From CAVUXJ01 sp963814975 (GTDB lineage Bacteria > Acidobacteriota > Vicinamibacteria > Vicinamibacterales > CAVVIG01), in the NCBI GenBank assembly GCA_963814975.1, contig CAWFFB010000024.1, forward strand, positions 1 through 64,000: a DNA stretch of 64,000 bases, written 5' to 3'. Made by a program: the position numbers and the translations under genes. Below, in pieces: positions 58,141-64,000 of the stretch (within the stretch, counting starts at the first letter, position 1; every line of letters starts with the position of its first letter). The notes beneath the pieces are model-generated. The model was given only the letters and a program-made list of their open reading frames with translations. It was not told the DNA's origin and did no database searches.

Positions 58141-58210
58141 CAGATTTCAGATTTGCGACTTCAGATTTCGGGTTTCACATTGGCGGTTGCCGATTGTATT
58201 GCAGATTCCG
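58141..58210. repeat. Heptanucleotide-periodic array (CAGATTT)
   Basis: Ten 7-mers: CAGATTT twice, GCGACTT, CAGATTT, CGGGTTT, CACATTG, GCGGTTG, CCGATTG, TATTGCA, GATTCCG. On the minus strand the best units read AAATCTG, close to the AAGTCTG units of the array before the epimerase gene. Lies between divergent DinB and GNAT genes. Confidence 0.75.
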
Positions 58211-58232
58211 GTAAAATGCTGCCGGGCGCAAC

Positions 58233-58829
58233 GTGGAATATCACATTTCTCAGTATGAGCTCGAGCAGGGCGCGCTCGAGATTCAGTACATCGAAGAGTT
58301 TTTCGGAGAGTTCCCTCGCAAGAAGACCGCGTCGGAGATCGTCCAGCGCCTCCGGGGCCGGGCGCACCTGATCCTGTTGGCCAATGCGCCCTTGCCAGAC
58401 GAACCGGGCTCGGTGGTGCCGGTATCCTTCAAGGTCGCTCATGAAATCCGGCCCGGCGAGACCGAGCCGAAGCTGGTCGACCTCGTCAACCGGCTCCGTG
58501 ACTACGTGCGGTTCAGCGGCCGGCGCGTGCTTTACACCTGGGTCGGCGGCACGCGGCGCGATTGGCGCGGGCAGGGACATTTTCGTGCGCTGACCGAACA
58601 GCAGGAACTCTGGGCGGTGCAGCAGGGATTCGACGAGATTGTGGTGAAGACCAAGAACAAGTTCTACGATATGCGCGGCACCCTCGACCACTTACGTTTC
58701 GAAGTGGTGAAATACGAGCGCAACGAGGCGGACAACAGGGAATCGAAAGTGTATCTGAGCAAGAAGCTCCTTCCCGAGGTCCTCGACGAGCACCGCAGCG
58801 CCAAGACGGTCGTGCAGGTGGCGATCTAG
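58233..58829 (+). CDS. GNAT-fold acetyltransferase-like protein
   Basis: 198 residues from a GTG. The centre has the acetyl-CoA-binding pattern GGTRRDWRGQGHFRALTEQQ followed by GFDEIVVKTKNKFYDMRGTL, in which a low-specificity GNAT fold names itself by the Asn-rich turn. N-terminal EYHISQYELEQGALEIQYIE is unassigned. The substrate is unknown. It is followed after two bases by a DinB gene, so they form an operon. Confidence 0.7.
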   Translation: MEYHISQYELEQGALEIQYIEEFFGEFPRKKTASEIVQRLRGRAHLILLANAPLPDEPGSVVPVSFKVAHEIRPGETEPKLVDLVNRLRDYVRFSGRRVLYTWVGGTRRDWRGQGHFRALTEQQELWAVQQGFDEIVVKTKNKFYDMRGTLDHLRFEVVKYERNEADNRESKVYLSKKLLPEVLDEHRSAKTVVQVAI

Positions 58830-58831
58830 AG

Positions 58832-59308
58832 ATGCGGCCGACGACTCCGTACAGCGCGGATCTCGGCGATCTGGAGCCGCTGGACGCGATCAGGGAAAAT
58901 GCCGATCGCGTCCGCGCGATCACTGGCGGCTGGACGGAGCCGCAATTCGAGCGCACCTACGCGCCCGGCAAATGGACCGCGCGGCAGATCCTGACCCACC
59001 TCGCGCAGACTGAGATGGCGCTGGGCACGCGTGCGCGGATGGCGCTCTCCACCCCGGATTACGTCGCCCAGCGGTTCGACCAGAACGCCTGGGTCGCACG
59101 CGAGTCGCGGCTGACGGGTCCCGACGCCGTTGGTGCTTTTGTGGCGCTCAGCCAGATGAACCGGGCCCTCTTCGGGACCTTGACGCCAGCCGACCGGCAG
59201 ATCGCCATGGCCCATCCCGAATATGGCGCCATCACGGTGGACTGGATCGTTCACCTGCTCGCCGGCCACGCAATCCACCACCTGCGACAGGTGGAGATGG
59301 TGAAATAA
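58832..59308 (+). CDS. DinB-family protein
   Basis: 158 residues. Typical bundle with YAPGKWTARQILTHLAQTEM (first His ligand) and VDWIVHLLAGHAIHHLRQVE (second and third). It starts two bases after the GNAT stop. The start at 58832 gives the normal family length; the long in-frame extension upstream is a shadow of the GNAT gene. Confidence 0.88.
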   Translation: MRPTTPYSADLGDLEPLDAIRENADRVRAITGGWTEPQFERTYAPGKWTARQILTHLAQTEMALGTRARMALSTPDYVAQRFDQNAWVARESRLTGPDAVGAFVALSQMNRALFGTLTPADRQIAMAHPEYGAITVDWIVHLLAGHAIHHLRQVEMVK

Positions 59309-59311
59309 TCC

Positions 59312-62010
59312 TTATTGGTTCGTCGCCTTGAGGGGTCTGTGCTGCGCGGCAGCAAGGTAGAGCGCGTTGAACAGCAGCGGGAACGTCGCACGGGTCTGAC
59401 CGCGATGCTGCGGCCGCAGGCCGAACAGCACGACACGCCCCGGGTTCATGTCGACCGACACGACTGCCGCGCGTCCCGCCATGGCCTCGTCGCCTCTCAA
59501 CCAGCCGGACGCCAGCACGTCCGTCGCGGCGTAGCGCGCGACGACTCGCGTCCTCGGAGACGTGAAGCCCTCGACCGGCGCGAAGATGGGGCCGTTGGTG
59601 TAGAAACCGTAGGTGTCGGCTGGCAGGCCGTAGCCGGCCGGCTGCGACGTATCGACATGGAGCCGGAGGATGGTGCCGGGCGCGAAATGCTCGTCCCGGC
59701 GCAAACCGCGCTTGATGTTTCGCACCGGAAGCGACAGGCGATCGAGCGCCAGATCCGAGGCCGCGCCGAGCGCGATCAGCGTCCCGCCGTCGGCGACGAA
59801 GCGGATCAGATTCTGGACGCCCTGGTCGCCGATCCCGCCGCGGTATTCCGGACGAATCGTCTCGCCGCCAAAGCCGTCGACGATTTCGCGCGGCAGCTGA
59901 TCCGGCAGGATGATCGCATCGAACCGCTGCCGCAGCTCGCCGGTGCGGATGTCGGCATTGTGAATCGTCGTCGGGTTGAACTCGTACTGCTCGAGTACCC
60001 AGCGCGTCCAGCCTTCGTCCATGCTCCCGCCGGTCCATGGCGCGTACAGCCCGATGCGCGGCGTGCGGAGCGAGAGATCGGCAGCCTGATCCGCCTCGGT
60101 CCGCGCCGCCGGCCGGCTTCCGGCCGTGACAGTGAGCCCGAACCCTTTCGCCAGCTCCTCGATCCGATCACGTGACACCCCGGTGACCGACAGCTGCGAC
60201 TGGCCTTCGAAGGCAACGCGAGCTCCCTTCTTCAGCAGGCGGTTGATCGCAATCGCCGTGTCGGCGCCGTAATACCCGAAGGTGTATCGTGAACCGCTGC
60301 CTTCAACGCGGCCCCGCACCTCCGGCCGACTCGTGAGTCGCGTCATCGGCACCGACGCCGGCGGCGGCGTCTTGGTGAACGTCACGTCGATGCCGAACAG
60401 CATGCCGAGCGACCATGCGGTCACGTCGTAAGGCTGTTCCGGAGGGTCGTTCTGGTTGCGACGAATCTCCGGGTAGGTCTGTCGCTCGAGCAGGTCTTTC
60501 GCGTATCGCCCGAAGACCTGCGTCAGCGGGATGACGAACGTTCCGGGGCCATAGGGCTGGCCGTCGGCCTCGAATCCCGACTCGGCGCGATACACTTCGA
60601 CGCCGCCGCGCATGAGCCGGTCGGCGAGATGCGCCGCTTCCCGCGGGTCGTGCTGCGGAGCAACAGGGATGAGGATAGCCTTTGCGGCGTCGTTCCTGTC
60701 GCCTTCGACGGTCTGCCGGTTGACCTCGTAGATCTGACGCAGGATCGTTTCGCGGCGGTCGGCCGCCGTTTCGAGCAGCGCCATCGTGGCAATGAGCTCG
60801 TAGTCCACGATGTCGCGCAAGGTCCAGCGGCCGCCCATCCACGGCCGCGGATACTCCGTCCGGGGCGTGACGTCCGTGGGCGGCGGAAGCAGCACTTCGT
60901 CGACCGTTCCACGTTCGGCGCTGCTGCGGCCCGCGTTCGGTGCGAGACCGTTCGCGGCGGACCCGAGCTGCTGGATCGGTGTCGCCGATGCGCGCGCTCG
61001 CCACTTCGGTGAGCAGGCCGATCTGGTTGTGCCACCACCCGCTCCACGCCAGCGCCCCCTGCCAGAAGTTCGTATAGACCGAGTTGTAGATGATGCCGTT
61101 CTTGCCGGCCGCCTCGAGCGCCGCCGCCTGGGATTGGCCAAGGATGCCGTTCCATCGGTAGATCAGCGGATGAACGTTCGGGTTGATCGGGTCGGCCGCC
61201 GGCATCACGAACATGCGGGGACCGTTGGTGCCCATCTGATGCTGATCCAGCCATATCGACGGGAACCAGTCGTGCCACGCCAGCTCCGCCATGTACTGGC
61301 TTTCCTTCTGCGTGAGCATGTACATGTCGCGGTTGGTGTCGTGACCTGCGTACTGGTGATACAGCGAGGGCAGCGGGCTGGCGGCGAATGGCGTGCCGAG
61401 GTTTTCGTTGAACCAGTCGGTGACCATGATCTGGCCGTCCGGGTTGGCGCTCGGCACCAGCAGGAAGATCACGTTGTCGAGAATCTTCTTCACCGCCGGC
61501 GAGTCGTCGGTCGCGAGGCGGTGGACCAGCTCCAGCGCCATCTGCGTGGCGCCGATTTCGTTTGCATGAACGCTGCACGTGACGAGCACGACGACCTTGC
61601 CGGACCGGAAGATCTCGTCGCGCTCGCGCGCGCTCGGCGCGCCGCCCTGGAAGTAGAGTCGGCGCTCCAGCTGCTTGTAGCGCTCCAGATTCTGCAGGGT
61701 GTCGGGTGAGCTGATTTCGAGCGCAATGAAGGGATTGCCGCCGCTGGTCTTCCCGAGCTCGCGCAGCCGCACGCGGTCCGAGGCGCCCGCCGCGAGCCGC
61801 ATGTATTCGACGATCTTGTCCCAGCGAACGAGCTTGTTGTCCGAGCCGACCGTGAACCCGATAAACTGTTCGGGCGACAGAAGCGTGCCGGCCGCCGTCA
61901 GTCCGCTGGCCCAAATCAGCACGAACCCGACGCACAGCGACACCACGAGTGCCGCGAAGCGCGGCACGGTCGACAAGCGGCGACCGACTTCCGGAGCGTC
62001 AACGCGCATG
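59312..62010 (-). CDS. Large secreted M14-family zinc carboxypeptidase (one frame change)
   Basis: About 899 residues. N-terminal membrane/signal segment VPRFAALVVSLCVGFVLIWA. Peptidase M14 domain: TSGGNPFIALEISSPDTLQN, zinc ligands in TCSVHANEIGATQMALELVH, VPSANPDGQIMVTDWFNENL, TNRDMYMLTQKES and LDQHQMGTNGPRMF. A frame change near 60985 leads to a C-terminal half of about 550 residues (GRWTLRDIVDYELIATMALL, later LRFVADGGTLIALGAASDLA-like segment and GRVVLFGLRPQHRGQTRATF) resembling the accessory domain of large bacterial M14 proteins. Probably outside the cytoplasm, in peptide use. Ends four bases from the convergent DinB gene. Confidence 0.85.
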
Positions 62011-62045
62011 AGCAAGAATAGGCCAGCTGTGCCTTTCCGGACAAC

Positions 62046-63251
62046 ATGAACGAAACCTTCGTCTCGGCGACGCGGATGGACGCCGTCCAGGCGCCGATCG
62101 TCCCGATCATCGGCGCCCTGCTCCGGCAGACGCCGGGCACCATCTCCCTCGGCCAGGGCGTCGTCCACTACGGGCCGCCTCCCGAAGCGGCGGAGGCCGC
62201 GCGTGCCGCGATCGCGCGGTCGGAAACCGACCAATACCAGGACGTCGCCGGATTGCCGCCGCTGCTCGATCGCATCGCGCGGAAGCTGGCTGCCGAGAAC
62301 GGCATCGACGCCGCGCGCAGCCGGATCATGGTGACGGCGGGCGCGAACATGGCGTTCATGCACGCCGTGCTGGCGACGACGAGCCCGGGCGACGAGGTGA
62401 TCCTGCCCATGCCGTTCTATTTCAATCACGAGATGGCCATCCAGATGGCCGGATGTCGCGTCGTCTGCGTCCCGACCGACGAGCGCTACCAGCTGTCGAT
62501 CGACGCGATCGCGCGCGCGATCGGCAGCCGCACCCGCGCGATCGTGACGATCTCGCCCAACAACCCGAGCGGCGCGGTCTACGCGGAGGCGGCGCTCCGT
62601 CGCGTCAATGAGTTGTGCCGGGAGCGCGGGCTGTACCACATCTCCGACGAGACCTACGAGTACTTCACCTACGGGTCCGCGCGCCACGTGTCGCCCGGCT
62701 CGTTCGCGGATGCCGAAGGGCACACCATCTCGCTGTACTCGCTGTCGAAGGCCTATGGATTCGCAGGCTGGCGCATCGGCTACATGGTCTATCCGGCGCG
62801 GCTGGCTTCAGCGATGGTGAAGATTCAGGACACGATCCTGATTTGCCCGCCGATCGTGTCGCAGGTGGCTGCCATCGCCGCGCTCGACGTCGGCCGCATG
62901 TATTGCGAGCCGCGCGTCCGCGAGCTCGCCTCGATCCGCGAGATCGTCGTCGACGAGTTGTCGGCGCTTGCTCCGCTGGCGACGGTGCCGGCGGCCGACG
63001 GCGCGTTCTATTGCCTGCTCAGGATCAACGAGGACGCGGTGGGCGGGGCGCGGATTCAGGCTGGAACGTTATCGTCGATGCTGCTGGCCGAGCGGCTGAT
63101 CCGCGAGCACAGGGTCGCCGTGATTCCCGGCACGGCGTTCGGCATGACCGACGGCTGCTACTTCCGCGTCGCCTATGGCGCGCTGCAGAAGGCGACGGTC
63201 GAGGAGGGGATCGGCCGGCTGGTGGAAGGGCTGCGCGCCATCCTCTGCTGA
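62046..63251 (+). CDS. Class I/II PLP-dependent aminotransferase
   Basis: 401 residues, intact. TISLGQGVVHYGPPPEAAEA, YQDVAGLPPLLDRIARKLAA, TAGANMAFMHAVLATTSPGD, TISPNNPSGAVYAEAALRRV, HISDETYEYFTYG and the PLP lysine in SLYSLSKAYGFAGWRIGYMV. Close in pattern to aspartate/aromatic and kynurenine-type aminotransferases (fold type I, class I). The substrate cannot be fixed from the sequence. Divergent from the M14 gene by 35 bases. Confidence 0.9.
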   Translation: MNETFVSATRMDAVQAPIVPIIGALLRQTPGTISLGQGVVHYGPPPEAAEAARAAIARSETDQYQDVAGLPPLLDRIARKLAAENGIDAARSRIMVTAGANMAFMHAVLATTSPGDEVILPMPFYFNHEMAIQMAGCRVVCVPTDERYQLSIDAIARAIGSRTRAIVTISPNNPSGAVYAEAALRRVNELCRERGLYHISDETYEYFTYGSARHVSPGSFADAEGHTISLYSLSKAYGFAGWRIGYMVYPARLASAMVKIQDTILICPPIVSQVAAIAALDVGRMYCEPRVRELASIREIVVDELSALAPLATVPAADGAFYCLLRINEDAVGGARIQAGTLSSMLLAERLIREHRVAVIPGTAFGMTDGCYFRVAYGALQKATVEEGIGRLVEGLRAILC

Positions 63252-63262
63252 TCGGGCGGATC

Positions 63263-64000
63263 CTAGACGTCCAGTTCCTCGGCTTCTTCGGCGCGCTCCA
63301 TGATGAACCGGAAGCGGGCCGAGGCATCCTTGCCCATCAGCTCGTTGATGACGCGATCGGTGACGATCTGATCGGCGATCTCGACGCGCAGCAGGCGGCG
63401 CGTCCGCGGGTTCAGCGTCGTCTCCCACAGCACCTTCGGCATCATCTCGCCGAGGCCCTTGAAGCGCGTGATCTCCGGCGGCCCGGTTGCCGTTCTTGCC
63501 GTGCTGCTTGAGGATCGGTCGCGGTGCGCGTCGTCGAGCGCCCAGAACGTGTCCTTGCCGATGTCGATGCGGTAGAGCGGCGGCTGCGCGAGGAAGACCT
63601 TGCCGTTCGTCATGAGCTGCGGCAGGTGGCGGTAGATGAAGGTGAGCAGCAGCGTCGCGATGTGGTTGCCGTCCGAGTCGGCGTCGGCGAGGATGATGAT
63701 CTTTCCGTAGCGCAGCCGCGCGAGCTCGAAGTTCTTGCCGAGGCCGCAGCCGATCGCGGTGACCAGATCGGAGAGCTCCTTGTTCTCGAGCACCTTCGCC
63801 AGCGACGCGCTCTCGGTGTTGAGCACCTTGCCGCGCAGCGGAAGAATCGCCTGCCGCGCGCGATCGCGTCCCTGCTTGGCCGAACCGCCGGCCGAATCGC
63901 CTTCGACGACGAACAGCTCGCTGCCCTCGCTCGTCGGGTTGGTGCAGTCGCTCAGCTTGCCGGGCAGGTTCAGCCGCGTCGACGTCGCGCTCTTGCGCGA
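63263..64000 (-). CDS. parE: Type IIA topoisomerase subunit B (ParE/GyrB), 3' part
   Basis: C-terminal 245 residues of a GyrB/ParE protein; open at the window edge. Toprim domain: ELFVVEGDSAGGSAKQGRDR, then AILPLRGKVLNTESASLAKV, the metal-binding IILADADSDGNHIATLLLTF, and QPPLYRIDIGKDTFWALDDA. The segment that should read ILKQHGKNGN lies in another frame (about 63530-63480), and EITRFKGLGEMMPKVLWETT resumes the first, so two opposite frame errors are likely. The SDGNHI and FIYRHLPQLMTNGKVF style favours ParE, but GyrB cannot be excluded without the N-terminus. Confidence 0.85.
   Translation of the reverse strand, partial: SRKSATSTRLNLPGKLSDCTNPTSEGSELFVVEGDSAGGSAKQGRDRARQAILPLRGKVLNTESASLAKVLENKELSDLVTAIGCGLGKNFELARLRYGKIIILADADSDGNHIATLLLTFIYRHLPQLMTNGKVFLAQPPLYRIDIGKDTFWALDDAHRDRSSSSTARTATGPPEITRFKGLGEMMPKVLWETTLNPRTRRLLRVEIADQIVTDRVINELMGKDASARFRFIMERAEEAEELDV

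Overview
The window is GC-rich chromosomal DNA with dense, mostly translationally coupled genes. The gene mix (Oar-like TonB-dependent receptor, YVTN propeller with a one-heme c-type protein, TIGR01777 epimerase, several DinB proteins, fused E1 alpha/beta dehydrogenase, an ArsR-methyltransferase fusion beside metH) suggests an Acidobacteriota genome, perhaps Vicinamibacteria. That placement is inference from content, not a phylogenetic result. Many conserved housekeeping genes (hisA, hisF, hisC, hisG, hisI, ahcY, metH, parE, the E1 gene) are broken by single-base frame changes, although both halves are perfectly conserved. Residual assembly indels are the likely cause, so I annotate across the breaks and state where they are.

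Layout. 1-3.7 kb: the 3' end of a TonB-dependent receptor, an IS110-family element beside it, and a relic of a second receptor tail beyond the element. 3.7-6.6 kb: exported YVTN propeller, exported CxxCH protein, epimerase. 6.7-14.0 kb: a complete efflux operon (TetR, HlyD-type adaptor, ATPase, TolC, ATPase, two ABC-2 permeases), a CecR/YbhGFSR-type exporter that carries its own outer-membrane channel. 14.1-16 kb: a membrane protein and an AAA ATPase. 16.1-26.1 kb, minus strand: an unusual glycoconjugate-type cluster made of a 1276-residue protein (glycosidase barrel + GT2 + membrane part + NHL propeller), an ABC exporter, two more glycosyltransferases, a PIG-L deacetylase and a Trm112-like/methyltransferase protein. 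26.3-28.6 kb: membrane-anchored spermidine-synthase-like protein.

28.7-35.4 kb, minus strand: the histidine operon in the order hisI-G-D-C-B-H-F-A. It is preceded by a 20-codon leader peptide with seven His codons and an intrinsic terminator, a complete attenuator. 35.5-44.5 kb: the activated-methyl cycle. ahcY and metH are each preceded by, and translationally coupled to, an ArsR-type regulator fused to a methyltransferase domain (SahR-like). Each regulator gene has its own 6-6-6 palindrome over its promoter and start. mutM and a small exported protein lie between them. 45-50.3 kb: two paralogous secreted subtilisins (S8) that end in arrays of DNIVWGT repeats (15 and 9 units), with a GNAT acetyltransferase between them.

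50.3-64 kb: mercaptopyruvate sulfurtransferase, fused E1 dehydrogenase, glnS, ArnT-like glycosyltransferase, DinB, GNAT, DinB, a large M14 carboxypeptidase, a class I aminotransferase, and the 3' end of a type IIA topoisomerase B subunit (parE/gyrB). Short arrays with strict 7-bp periodicity lie just upstream of three minus-strand genes. No rRNA, tRNA or CRISPR was seen.
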